Source: Acanthosepion pharaonis
Lineage: Eukaryota; Mollusca; Cephalopoda; Sepiida; Sepiidae
Assembly (NCBI GenBank): GCA_903632075.3
Contig: CAHIKZ030004725.1
Location: 872,501 to 936,500, forward strand
Direction of reading: 5' to 3'
Length of the DNA: 64,000 bases
The first letter of the stretch is position 1; every line of letters starts with the position of its first letter. The position numbers were made by a program, and so were the translations under genes. The notes under the pieces are model-generated. The model did not search any database and was not told where the DNA came from. It saw nothing but the letters and a program-made list of their open reading frames with translations. Of the stretch, positions 20,467 to 31,250 are shown in pieces.

Positions 20467-22049
20467 CAGTGTGTTCTGCTTGATTATGCAAAGTTATTTT
20501 TTACCTAAAAATATCCAAGTTAAGCAATATATTCTGAAGAATAAAAGCTAAAGTGTTGTTGATACTATTTTATTATTTTGTCAATCATTTAAGTTGTCGA
20601 AATATACAAAACGTGCTTCTTTTTAATGATTTATGAACTTAAGCCCTAATTTAGTGTTCACTTTCATTATGCAAATGGAAAATAAAACAAGAAAAACACA
20701 TTTTATACTAAATTTTAGTAATTGAATTGTGGCGCATATGACAATACATTGTGTGTTCTAAGTCCTACATTACATAATACATATGTATAGCATGTTAAAC
20801 AAAACAAAACAAGTCTGTTAATGCGGCTATGAAAAAACATGACATTCTCCATTCTTCAAAACCGTTATGAGGCGTCTGTCCACTGCTGATGCCAATGTTT
20901 CAATTTCAGAAGGTTTGATTGATCGGCAAGCACTTACAATTGCTTTCCACAGGACTTCTAAGCTGGTGAATTGCTTGTTTTCAGCATTAATCCGCCTCTT
21001 GACTATAGACCATAAATTTTCTATTGGATTTAAATCAGAGCTGTTTGGAGGCCATACCATTAAATTTTGCCCTTTGAACCCATGGTCTGATAGCCAATTG
21101 GTGGTGCTTCTTGATCTATGTGCTGGAGCATTATCCTGCTGAAATATCAACGATCTTCTTTTCTGAATTGTTTGTTCATCAAGCCAGGGCAGGAAGGCAT
21201 CTTCCAAAAGCCTACAATATGCATTTGAATTTAGCTTAAGCCCTTTGGGTACTTTGTGTGGGCCTATTAGTTCATTTCCGCGGATCCCAGCCCAAAACAT
21301 CACTCCTCCGCCACCCTGTTGTCGATGAATGCGTACTCCTGCTGGTCGACCATTTAACACCCATCCAGATGACCACTCATCAGGCCCATCAAGAGTAGCA
21401 TGGCACTCATCAGTGAAAATCACATTGCTAAAATTGGTCTTCATGTAACTGTGTGCCTATTCAACTCTTTTCATCTTGTTTGCTTTGCCCAATGGGGGCC
21501 TCTTGATGGGACTCTTCACTTTGGCATGGGTAGTTTTACCAACTTTGGGCACTCCATTGCTTTCAAATATTTTTTTACTAGTTTCATGCAGTTTCTTTGA
21601 GACTTCATATTTAATTTTACGAAGATCTCTGGCAGTTAACTTTTGCAAATGCAATCATTTAGGGGTCTTTCTGCATGATTTACTGCCTAAGACGAATGCT
21701 TTGATTGTACGGTGGTCTCTATGTAACTTTTTTGAAATTTCTAATGTTAACAGACCACTTCCAAGCATGCAAGTAATTTCAGCATGATCGTTTTCAGTAA
21801 GACCTTTTTTCTTACCCATATTAAGGATGTATATGGTGATTGCTTAATCAGACCGAACACTTGAAACTGTGCCTTTTTACATACTTTGAGAAAAAGAACT
21901 ATGTTACTATACAACTTTTTTTTCATTGACCATATTTACTTGTCTGAAAGTATAATTTAATCTGTAAGAAGCATGAAGTCTGAAAAAAACAGAATTTATT
22001 GACATGTTAGATGAAAAAATTAATTTGCATAATCAAGCAGAATGCACTG
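20467..22049 (-). mobile_element. Tc1/mariner transposon, complete ends, inactive (DD37E-type)
   Basis: The 1,583-bp element is bounded by ~26-bp inverted repeats. The left begins CAGTGTGTTCTGCTTGATTA; the right, read inward, begins CAGTGCATTCTGCTTGATTA. They differ at two positions and are flanked by TA target duplications (20465-20466 and 22050-22051). It contains one transposase reading frame on the minus strand with two stop codons. It lies inside the SLC6 intron, in the same orientation as the gene. Confidence 0.93.
20827..21819 (-). pseudogene. Tc1-like transposase, two premature stops
   Basis: A single frame runs from ATG at 21819 to the stop at 20827, about 330 codons, the usual size for Tc1 transposases. 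The N-terminus (MGKKKGLTEND, TLEISKKLHRDHRTIKAFV) is the HTH region. The catalytic part shows IFTDECHATLDGPD, GGGGVMFWAGI, IFQQDNAPAH and DLNPIENLW. The second Asp (QQD) and the Glu (PIE) are separated by 37 residues, so this is a DD37E-type enzyme rather than classic DD34E. In-frame TGA near 21655 and TAG near 21456 break it; otherwise no frameshift was seen, suggesting relatively recent decay. Confidence 0.92.
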
Positions 22050-22051
22050 TA

Positions 22052-22236
22052 TAGATATAATTTAGCTCTTGAAAATATTTTCAATTAAGCACTGTTGAAT
22101 GACAAGCTAATTCTAAAAAGAACAGCCACCTGCATTAATGCGAAGCTCTTCAGTAAAATGAATGGAGCACTTTGGTTGTTTGGAATTTGTTTACATTTGT
22201 AAAAACAATACACTAGATTTGGCTGACTAATTCTGT
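22052..22236. other. Intronic sequence
   Basis: Short unrecognised spacer. Confidence 0.5.
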
Positions 22237-22380
22237 CAAGTGAAGATAGCTCAGTGGTAGAGACTCTGAGTGACACCAAATTGGTTGGGTTTCAATCTGG
22301 GCTTGAGGCATTCGGTTGTCTAGTTGCACTGAAGAGCTGTGATGCAGTGAAACAGTACTGTCTGTGAATGATATATATAC
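22237..22380 (+). mobile_element. tRNA-derived SINE
   Basis: TAGCTCAGTGGTAGAG is a canonical A-box region and GGGTTTCAATCTGGG a B-box about 35 bp later. Downstream GAGGCATTCGGTTGTC and GATGCAGTGAAACAG form the SINE body. No cloverleaf acceptor stem, so not a tRNA gene. Confidence 0.78.
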
Positions 22381-22805
22381 TCATTTTTTTATTTAGAATT
22401 AAGATACCTAATGACAATTTTCACCTATGAATTTTAAAATTTGCAGGATTTTTCAAACTGTTTATGTCATCAGTTGTGGGATACTGGCTAGCTGGGGAGA
22501 AGAAGAAAAGGAGGGTGTTAAAAGGGACATGGTGGGAGATATAGCAGAAGAAGGCACTGATACAGGAAATATATTATGGAGGTAGGAGAACCTGGGTAGG
22601 GGGTATGAGCTGACCTACATCCTAATGGTCACACGGCCAAAGTTTGATTTAACGGGAATACACAGAAATCAACGAAAATGTGAAAAAAACAATCAAGAGG
22701 TAACTTTAGTGAGATGAAAGAGAGAGCATACTTTGTGAGTCAGTTTTAACATAATTTAAATTCTATATTGTGTTAAAAGGACTCATCTGGATTATACCAA
22801 TGGAT

Positions 22806-22858
<53 letters not shown>

Positions 22859-23769
22859 TACAGTAAAGGTAACAAATTCATTGGTATATAATCCAAATGG
22901 ATTCTAGTAATATAAAATATTAAAACTGATCCACAAAAAGAACTCAATGTATTAGTACAGAGCAAATGATTTTTCAAACATTTTGGGAATAGCAGGAGAA
23001 AGTTTGGAAGATTATAGGTTCCACACTTACCCCCAATAATCTTAGAGATAGGTGTGACTTATGTTTAGAAGAAAAAATTAGAATAATAATATACAATAAT
23101 CAAAGCCAACTATTGAATCAGAGTAATGAATTAATGTTAAAATGTCAACATAAAAACAAATTCAAATTTCCATAATATAGGTTTAACTTAATTAACTACC
23201 ATATTTCCATAATATTTACTCCCCTTTAACTCTTCAAATGTTGAAAGTATAACTAATTCTAATTTCTATATATTTATATTCCCCTCTATAACTTCTTTAC
23301 ACTATATTAATTATAATTTATAAACTTTCCCCTACTTTAATATCCCCCCAACTCTCTTTCCATTAATCCTTTTCCTCCTTTTATCTATATATTTTAAATT
23401 TCTTTTTAAACCCTTTTCTCTTTTAATTTTAAATTAATATTTCATTCTTCACATAACATCAAATTGATATCATTAGGTTAATATTTGGGTTTAATTTTAT
23501 AAAACTTCTTCCCTTTAAGACAAATACCTTCCACCCTCCCCTGACCCCTGCCTTGTGCCTTTCATTTGACTGAAATATTGAAATGGATAAATTCTATATT
23601 AGTTTTTCGGCAGGTTGTTTTTTTTAGTTTTTTTTTTAGCTTTCACAGTTAAATTTTTATGTCTGACATGATCTCAGTCCATATTGGGTTGATAAGACAG
23701 ACAACCTATATTTTCGTCTGCTGAAATAGGCTCTTCTCCGTATGAGGTTATTTTGGATTTTATTGTTTA

Positions 23770-23774
<5 letters not shown>
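22381..23774. other. AT-rich intron with (TA)n
   Basis: TA tract at 22807-22852. Around it ACTCATCTGGATTATACCAA and TTGGTATATAATCCAAATGG are inverted repeats, so the TA tract is the centre of a foldback. The rest is AT-rich, with C/T-rich stretches at 23215-23545. Confidence 0.65.
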
Positions 23775-23807
<33 letters not shown>

Positions 23808-24028
23808 TGTTTAAAAGTTATTTTTATAGTATTAACAACATTTACCAGCCTGAATGTCTGAGAAATTTCATAGAAAATATGTATCCTCTGACAGGAATTG
23901 AACCTGTATCATTCAGGCTGGTAAATATTGTTAATACTGTTTATTATAGACAGAGCATTTACTTAAATATTTGTATCTCTAAAATAACATATAAACAAAA
24001 AATACATTAAAATAATTGTCAAACTTAG

Positions 24029-24064
<36 letters not shown>
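23775..24064. mobile_element. SINE fragments in inverted arrangement between (TA)n tracts
   Basis: ATTTACCAGCCTGAATGTCT and ATTCAGGCTGGTAAAT form an inverted pair around CTGACAGGAATTGAACCTGT, a decayed B-box. AGAGCATTTACTTAAATATT matches the SINE at 2440-2610. TA tracts lie at 23776-23806 and 24034-24064. Confidence 0.65.
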
Positions 24065-24068
<4 letters not shown>

Positions 24069-24418
24069 GTGGGCAGAAGATGGTTAGAATGTTTGTTTTC
24101 TGACCATGAAACTCAGCTTCAAACTTGATCATGGTCAATTTGTCAAGAAAGTTACTTCTTGATTTTATCAGTCTTCTGATGTCAGCCTTCGATGGGCCAC
24201 CAGTGTGCCTCTAGAGGTCTGCCAGTGGTAATGCTGCCGAGACAAACACGCTGGTGGTCCGACAGCAGGCAACCAGTGGTAAACAGTAGTGGCATGCCTC
24301 TTGGTTGCAGATTGGTGGCTTGTGTGTAGGGTAATTAAGTAATCAATAATAAATAATGAGTAAAACTTAATAAATAACATTATAAAATAGCTACAAATAA
24401 CTGCATTCAGATCCACAA
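24065..24418. other. Intronic sequence
   Basis: Slightly higher GC around 24180-24320, with ACCAGTGTGCC/CCAGTGGTAA imperfect repeats. No gene recognised. Confidence 0.45.
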
Positions 24419-24660
24419 TTGAGAGAGAGAGAGAGAGAGACAGCCAGAGAGTGAGAGAGTGAAAGTGTGTGCATGTGCAGAGTGAGAGAGAAAGAGATAG
24501 AAAGTGAAAAATAGAGAATGTAAGCGTGTGTGTACAGATTGAGAGAGAAAAAGAGAGTGAAAATCTGTGTATGTGTGTAGGAGAGAGAGTGAAAGTGTGT
24601 GTGTGTGTAGAGTGAGATAGAGAGAAAGAGAGTGAAAGTGTGTGTGTATTTGTGTGTCTG
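24419..24660. repeat. (GA)n/(GT)n-rich minisatellite
   Basis: Repeated GAGAGAGAGTGAAAGTGTGT-type units of about 50-60 bp. ORFs here are compositional. Confidence 0.9.
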
Positions 24661-25494
24661 TTTTTATCATTATTCCATATGTTGTTTGTGATAATATTTT
24701 ACTTTCTTCATTCCTTGTCTAAAGATCAAACTAAATATCAACAGCCTGGGAGGTTGGGTGGGAAAGATATTGATCTCAGCCATTAATCTTATAATTTTTA
24801 TAAATATTCATGACACACATAATACAATTTCTTCATCAATTTCATTCTCAACTTGTTAACCCCGTTTGCCAGTTTCATTAGTAAGGGTTGTCTCCCTTAC
24901 ATTATATCACATCCGCTATTGGACAAAATTTTTAAACAAACTATATTTTAAAAAAATTTTTAATCTATACATTAATTGCTATATTATTTCTTTGTTTTTA
25001 TTTTTGGTACTCTTAGGTGCCTAATACAAGTGTGTGGGGGAGCTTAATAATTAGAGGGGGGGTCTTAATAAAGGGTGAATCAGGAAATCATTTAAATGCT
25101 CAAAAAGTGCAAAAATTTATAAACATGACTTAATAATTTTAAAGGGGTCAGGAAAAGTTCTTAAAAAAAAAAAAGAAGAAAATATAAAACGTCTTTACCC
25201 CGTCTATTTGACTCCTAAGAGTAATCAAGAACATCATTTTAAATTATCTGGAAATGACATGGGTAATTAAGTTAAAAATTTTCAAAAGGAGGAAAGAACA
25301 TTTTTTTAAAGGAGTTCTTACAATAAGTGTGGCAATAAAATAAGCACATCCCATCTCCCCTCTCGCTTGTAACCATCCACTATAATAAACGTTTTCAATG
25401 CAAAAGCTGAATTAGTCAAATAAAGCTTCATAAGCTATATTACAATAAACAGCTTTAAAAAATGTTTTTCCTCAAACGAAAGTATTTATTATGG
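24661..25494. other. AT-rich intron
   Basis: No element recognised. Confidence 0.5.
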
Positions 25495-25615
25495 ACAAAA
25501 TAAAGATTATTTATAAATAAACTAAACATTTTTGTAAATAAATTCTCAACATTTATTTTGTTTATAAATAAACTCTCAACATTTATTTTGTTTATAAATA
25601 AACTCTCAGCATTTT
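25495..25615. repeat. 30-bp tandem repeat, about four copies
   Basis: TTTATAAATAAACTCTCAAC followed by ATTTATTTTG repeats with small changes. Confidence 0.85.
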
Positions 25616-26045
25616 TAAACTGAGTACAGGGTGTTCCAAAAGTCATGTGACAATTAGCAGAAATGTACACTTGTGAAATAGCAACCAGGGAAAATTTGGA
25701 TGACATCATAATTCAACCAATAAAATTTCTTAATAATATATTGTCACATACAGAAACGTGATTCCATTTGGTAAGTAAATATAAAATTTATAAAGTTATC
25801 AATAAAGTTATTAATGCAACTTTTTGAATGCCATGTATTTATCATTGTTACATTATTTGCATGCAGATTATTATCCTCATCTTTGTTGTTATTAACACAA
25901 CATTTTGGGACAGTGCAGACTTGGGCTCAGTGGGAATGAAATGAACAATTACTGAGCAGTACCAGATAAGAACTAGATGAGATATCTCACAACATGTCCA
26001 GGTCTAACCCTGTAGATTAAATAAAGAGTTCAGATCAAAATTCCT
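25616..26045. other. Repeat fragments
   Basis: ACAGGGTGTTCCAAAAGTCA at 25625 looks like a transposon end, but no partner was found. 25866-25930 (CTCATCTTTGTTGTTATTAA, AACATTTTGGGACAGTGCAG) is a diverged antisense copy of the terminal module. Confidence 0.45.
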
Positions 26046-26049
26046 TAAA

Positions 26050-26480
26050 GGTTACCTGGATCAACATTGGAAGATTGGAGGTTTTGAGGAGTGTAGAATG
26101 AACTCTTAAATGCTATTGTTCCCAGGTTCACACTGACCTGGGGTGGTAGCACTTGTTAGGGTCCCAGCCATGGGCAAATAGTGACCCCCCTCCCAAACAA
26201 AAACTCTATGAAAGCATAAAAATACACTTTAATAGTAAAAATACCAGCAATATATTTTATATAAAAAAGACCAAAAATATATATAGTAAAACTGCCAGTA
26301 ATACATTTTATATGTAGTTGAAGGCATACAATTGTGTTCAAAATATATCTATTTGAAGGCATACAATTGCATTCAAAATATATTTCGTTGACACCATAAA
26401 ACTGAGTACAAAATATTTAGATTCCATCATTAAATAACCCTTAGATTTTGATATGCCATTAAACAAAATCAATCAAAGAA
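26050..26480 (-). mobile_element. Composite VNTR repeat, copy 2
   Basis: Same order as 19620-20010: TTGGAGGTTTTGAGGAG, GTTCACACTGACCTGGGG, GGTCCCAGCCATGGGC, CAGCAATATATTTTATA units, then TTAAATAACCC and GATATGCCATTAAACAAA. Two AAGGCATACAATTG units are inserted near 26320-26370. Confidence 0.75.
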
Positions 26481-26840
26481 CCAACATCAATAAACTCTCT
26501 CATGACCTTAATCCATATAATATCATACAATTTCTTAAGTCAAACTGTATTCTAAAATATAACTTAAAATAAAATGAAACTACAGCATAAAACACACATA
26601 TCACTGCATCTAATCATATCCAAACAAACATGTATATGCCCAATAGCTGAGTACCATCTACCATAGTTTTATTCAAATCTCACAAGAAAATTAAATTTCA
26701 GCATTAAATGACCCCAAAAGAGTTGATATGCCGTTAAACAAATCAACCAACCAACCTGGATCAACAAGCATCTGATGAAGGCTGGTGGTTACAAAAACAG
26801 AAACGTAATAACAAAAACAAAGATGACAACTTCACTAATA
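26481..26840. other. Intron with small repeat fragments
   Basis: 26690-26760 is another fragment of the composite repeat (GTTGATATGCCGTTAAACAA). 26768-26825 (CTGATGAAGGCTGG, AGAAACGTAATAACAAAAAC) is a diverged terminal-module fragment. Confidence 0.5.
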
Positions 26841-27012
26841 CAGTGTAACCCGGATATAAGAGAAACCCGGATATAAGAGAGATTTTCTCTGGTCCCAAAT
26901 TAGAGCCCATACTTACCTAAACAAAATAGACCAAACCCGGATATAAGAGAAACCCGGATATAAGAGACTTCTTTTCCAATCCTGACAACTCTCTTATATC
27001 CGGGTTACACTG
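26841..27012. mobile_element. 172-bp Tc1/mariner- or pogo-type MITE
   Basis: Perfect terminal inverted repeats CAGTGTAACCCGGATATAAG...CTTATATCCGGGTTACACTG are flanked by TA target duplications at 26839-26840 and 27013-27014. Inside, AACCCGGATATAAGAGA occurs four times in direct order. No coding capacity; the autonomous partner is not in this window. Confidence 0.93.
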
Positions 27013-27414
27013 TAACAACTTCTCATTCCAGAAATACTTAGAAAAAGCTTTAAAAATACAAATGCAACATGACAAATATAATTTACCAAAGGTCAAGTTT
27101 AATAAGCTTAGACGTATCATCAATGATAACTGCTGGAGATGACACTAGAAATTGGAAAACATTTGTAATTTTATTTAATTTTTGGTATTACCCACCTTGT
27201 CTACCAAGTAGTATGGTAATAAGCAGTATAAAAGGAAAGGATATAGATTCTTTCTCTTTTTATTCTCTTATCCACAGGATGCAGGACCAACAGTATGAGA
27301 CTCATCCCTAGGGAGATTACTTTCCACAAGCAAACTGGATATTTAATTTCAACCAAACTATGTAACACATGCACACGTTACAGTTAATCACAGATTTCTT
27401 TTCATTTTCCTGTG
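27013..27414. other. Intronic sequence
   Basis: An 80-codon ORF (27069-27311) shows no domain. Confidence 0.45.
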
Positions 27415-27810
27415 CGATGAAACATGTCAAGCCTCTGGCTGTTCTATAGCTATTTCCATGGAAAGTGCTCAGATGAACTACATTCCTAAGTTCCACCAGT
27501 TCTAATCTTCATGGCTAAGACCACGCCATGCCATGCACATTTTAATGAACCACCTTGATCCAATTCGTATTCTATTGGTGAGATGTAAGTTTCACATGAA
27601 CACCTTCTTTCTATGAACTGCTGCTTTGTGGAACTGACACCCAAGTGGATGTTTCCCCAATCACTACAAGCTTAACCTGTTTGAGTCTAGTGTTCACTGT
27701 TATCTTTCCCACATATTCACATAGACTGTGCCTCTTACTCTGTAACCCTTGAGAGGCTCTTAGGCCTCATACAGAGTGAACATCATTGTAAAAAAAAATT
27801 AAAAATTTGT
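27415..27810 (+). mobile_element. Jockey-like LINE 3' fragment (second family)
   Basis: The degraded translation includes YFHGKCSDELHS, VPPV and a tail with CTCTTACTCTGTAACCC, AGGCCTCATACAGAGTGAA and poly(A). Same family as 545-905 and 32815-33560. Confidence 0.65.
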
Positions 27811-27861
27811 CTCTACACAAGTATATGTTCCTCTCATTTTTGAGCCATATATATTTAATAG

Positions 27862-28025
27862 GAATAGATAGGTTTACCTATCGCCCGGTTCATACTCCTC
27901 CTCAGTGTTTTGAACAGGAGTAGAGGTTTATCCCTTGTTTCTTGTTTAGAATTGGGTTTCTAGTTCCTTCTAAAGTCTTTTCCATTCTCTTTCACTTCCA
28001 GTAGCTCGTTCATTGCATTATCGAC
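27862..28025 (+). mobile_element. SINE-like repeat with LINE tail
   Basis: ATAGGTTTACCTATCGCCCG, GTTCATACTCCTCCTCAG, TTTTGAACAGGAGTAGAGGT and TTTATCCCTTGTTTCTTG. This is the best-preserved head of the family first seen at 12345-12552. Confidence 0.75.
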
Positions 28026-28029
28026 TGGC

Positions 28030-28390
28030 TTCTTTCTTTCTTTTTCCTTTCTTTCTTCCTTTTTTTCATCTTTTCCTTTTCTTTACTAAAATTGTTCTTC
28101 TCTTAATTCTTTCTTTTTTTCATTTAATTTTTGAAAATTTTATTCACTTTCTTTCATTTTCCTTTGTTTTTTAAAACATTTTCTTTCTTTCATTCTTTCT
28201 TTCTTTCTTTCATCTGTTCGTTTCCTTTTTAAAATTTTTCTTCTCTTCATTCTTTCTTTCATCTGTTCATTTTCTTTTTTAAAAGTTTTCTTCTTTTCAT
28301 TTTTTTATTTCTATCATCTGTTCATTTTCTTCACTTTCCTTTGTTTTTCTTTTATTTTATAAAAGTTTCCTTCTTTCTTTCTTTACCACA
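28030..28390. repeat. (TTTC)n-rich minisatellite
   Basis: Repeats built from TTCTTTCTTTC, CATCTGTTCATTTTC and TTTTAAAATTTTTCTTC, roughly 60-70 bp in period. Confidence 0.85.
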
Positions 28391-28734
28391 TAATAATTTC
28401 ATCACCCAAATGTATGTAAAGAATCCATTATTGAAAGATTTCTTGAGTGCACTCGACATATTTTATAAAATAATTGTGAACTTAACCGACATATAACTAA
28501 TGTATTTAAAACCTTATATTTAATAAGTGAAATGATCCTGTGATTTCATTTTAATAACATTTATGAAGTTTTATTTATCACGAGCCTGTCCTATTTTAGT
28601 TCAGACATCCTGTTTGTGGGGGCCTTACACTCAGTGTGATATACAAAATCTGGAAAAAGTATAAAACTCATTATGATTACTGAAATTAAAAATATGTTTT
28701 ACCCTGATAAACTTGGCCTTTTCTCATTTGGAAC
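28391..28734. other. AT-rich intron
   Basis: Nothing recognised. Confidence 0.5.
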
Positions 28735-30230
28735 TGAAGATCTTACTTGATTTAATTGAGGTATTTACTGGAAATAGGACAAGAACAGTGTGGGTTCATT
28801 AAAGACACTGGAACAATGAATGTAATATTTATGCCAAAAATGAAATCAGGAAGATACAAAAGGATGTTATATTCCATTCTAATAGGAATATATACTTGAA
28901 AAACAAGGTGGATAAAATAAGTAAAGGTTTATTGTAAAAAACCAGTACAATAAGAATAAAGGCAACAATTATGCACAAGGTCATCACAAGTCAATCCAGT
29001 AGTGAGTGCTACCATTGGAAGGTTGGTAGTTCTTGCGTAAGTCTGAGTCGTACTCAACAGATCCTAGTGAGTCTCTGTCGTCCGTTGACTTACAGATACT
29101 TATAGGTAGTTACTACCTATAGTGTAGTCACTCATGGGGGTGACAGGTTATTCCATTACATCAGGATGTATACCTATATTTTATAGATTGGGCAAAGTAC
29201 ATCACAAAGAACTGTTGGAACTGCTCGTTAACCTTGACATAATTTGGAAGGATAATACAATAATCCAGAACCTCTACTGGCAGCAAGCTACCTGCATATG
29301 GATAGAAAATGAGTTTGGTAATTATACAAAATAGAAAGAAGTGTAAGACAAGGATGTGTCTTCACATAGGACTTGTTTAACCTATACAGTAAGGCAATTC
29401 TAAGAGAATTAGAGGTCCTACCAGGATTTATTATTGGTGGCCATAATCTTAACAGCATAAGATATGCAGATGACATAGTGTTGATAGCAGATACAGAAAG
29501 GAAACTATAAGAAGATAGTAAAGGAAAGTGAGAAGAAAGGACTAAATATCAATTGCACGAAGATGGAATGCATGGGTTGTCAGCAAAAGGAACAGCCCAA
29601 CATGCAAATTACAAATTGGAGATGCCAAAATCAAACAAGTACAATTTAAATATCTGGGAAGTGTTTTAACAGAGGATTGAAAAAATCCCAAATCCAAAGA
29701 CACATTGGGATAGTGAAAGATGGTTTTCTAAAGCTAAGCGAAGTATTAAGAAATAGAAAAATTTTGTTAGAAACAAAGAAAAGAGTGTTACATAATATCA
29801 GTCCTCTATATACCAATGAATACTGAACAATTTCCTCCCAGATGAAGAACAGACTTGAGGTAACAGAAATGTACTTCTACAGAAGGATGCTGAGAATACC
29901 ATACACTGATCATGTGAGCAATGGCAAAGTTTTAGAGAAAATGGAAACAAAAAAGACACACTTAGAATCTGAAAGAGACAGTTGAAGTTTCTAGGATACA
30001 TAATGAGGAAATGGTTTGGAAAATTTAATCTTCACCGGACATATTGAACACTAAAGTGACAGAGGAAAACAGTGCCAAACCTACCTAATAAGCTTGTATA
30101 AATTAATGGCAGAACAGATATTAGGAGAGATAAACAAGACAAAATTTACTAAGAGTTACAAATAACAGGAAATTGTGGAGAGCCATTATCACCTACATCC
30201 TGATGGGACACAGAATATAAAAGATGAAGA
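28735..30230 (+). mobile_element. RTE-like LINE, 5'-truncated and interrupted
   Basis: Reading across frameshifts, the plus strand gives RT blocks KELLELLVNLDIIWKD, GFIIGGHNLNSIRYADDIVL (motif with YADD), a KTECMG region, ALGXVL, FYRRMLRIPYTDHVSNG and a terminal RKLWRAIITYILMGH. This is the order of RTE-clade (CFDP2/BovB-like) reverse transcriptases. A solo LTR is inserted at 28867-29163. Many stops and frameshifts; not functional. It ends in an A-rich GAAGAT tract near 30230. Confidence 0.85.
28867..29163 (-). mobile_element. Solo LTR, family 1, nested in the RTE-like LINE
   Basis: Reverse complement of the ends of 16508-17034: it begins on plus with TTATATTCCATTCTAATAGG and ends ATTCCATTACATCA. 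GGATG occurs on both sides (28862-28866 and 29164-29168), and removal of the LTR rejoins the LINE frame around KDVYL. The first two bases of the expected TG end appear lost or overlapped. This dates the LINE insertion as older than the LTR. Confidence 0.85.
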
Positions 30231-30394
30231 TATTTAACTGATAACATAAGTTTTGAGAAATATTTTAATAAAAGTGTGTATAAATCTACCAGAGGGAATC
30301 TATAAAAAATTCAACTGTTGTCCTTATCCTCTGAATGTACAAAAATATTCTTTTTTCATATTCGGTAGTGAATTAGTAGAACACACTCTCTCTT
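30231..30394. other. Spacer
   Basis: AT-rich, unrecognised. Confidence 0.4.
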
Positions 30395-31250
30395 TTGGTT
30401 TGATTTGGTTTGGTTTGATTTGGTTTGGTTTGATTTGGTTTGGTTTGGTTTATTTTATGGCATATCAACCACAATGGGTTATTTAATGTCAACAATTTTT
30501 ATTGCTGTTAATACTTTGCTTCATAAATCTATATCTCATAATTTTTTTTTCCTTAAAAAATATATTGCTGGTAATTTTTTTTTTCAGAAATGTATAGCTG
30601 GTAATTTTTTTTTTCAAAAAATGTATAGATGGAAATTTTTTAAAAAAAAATGTATAGTTTGGTTTGGTTTGTTTTATTTTACAGAATATCAACTTCAATG
30701 GGCTATTTAATGCTGACAAGATTTTTATTGCTGGTAATGTTTTTTTTTCAAAAATGTATTGCTGGCAATATCATTTTCAAAAATCTATTGCTGGTAATAA
30801 TTTTTCTTCAAAAATTCATTGCTGGTAATAATTTTTACAAAAATGTATTGCTGGTACTAAAACCTATTTTTACACTTTCATGGTGTTTTTGCCCCAGTTT
30901 CGGGGTTAACTTTTTGCCCATTTCTGGGACCCTAACAAGTACTACCACTCCAACAATTAAGAGGTGGTTCCATGCTCCTCAAAACCTCCTGATCAGAGGC
31001 CTTACTGTCAGATATAGTTTATTGTCATACCCAGGATGCAGATATAGTTTATTGTCATACCCAGGATGCAGATGTAGTTTATTGTCATACCCAGGATACA
31101 GATGTAGTTTATTGTCATACCCAGGATGCAGATGTAGTTTATTGTCATAACCAGGATGCAGATGTAGTTTATTGTCATAACCAGGATGCAGATGTAGTTT
31201 ATTGTCATACCTAGGATGCAGATGTAGTTTATTGTCATACCCAGGATGGT
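30395..31250 (+). mobile_element. Composite VNTR repeat, copy 3 (most complete)
   Basis: It starts with a (GGTTT)n-like run (30395-30452), then TTATGGCATATCAACCACAA, TGGGTTATTTAATG, a block of ~30-bp TTTTATTGCTGGTAATG units (to about 30860), TACTAAAACCTATTTTTACA, TGGGACCCTAACAAGTACTA, TCCATGCTCCTCAAAACCTC, and finally a 30-bp minisatellite (31011-31248). A partial duplication of the head (TTTGGTTTGGTTTG) occurs near 30657. The ORFs over it are repeat artefacts. Confidence 0.82.
31011..31248. repeat. 30-bp minisatellite, eight copies
   Basis: The unit is GATGTAGTTTATTGTCATAC CCAGGATGCA, with few substitutions. Exactly eight steps of 30 bp. The same unit occurs three times at about 57801-57890 at the end of another copy of the composite repeat. 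30 being a multiple of three, ten-residue peptides repeat on both strands; no gene is implied. Confidence 0.95.

Noticed and set aside
21457..21654. Independent small protein beside the transposase
   Set aside because: It is in the same frame as the transposase at 20827-21444, separated only by a TAG stop, and belongs to the same pseudogene.
25625..25760. Transposon starting CAGGGTGTTCCAAAAGTC
   Set aside because: A sub-terminal inverted match (GTGACAATT / ATTGTCACAT) exists, but no matching CCCTG end or target duplication was seen.
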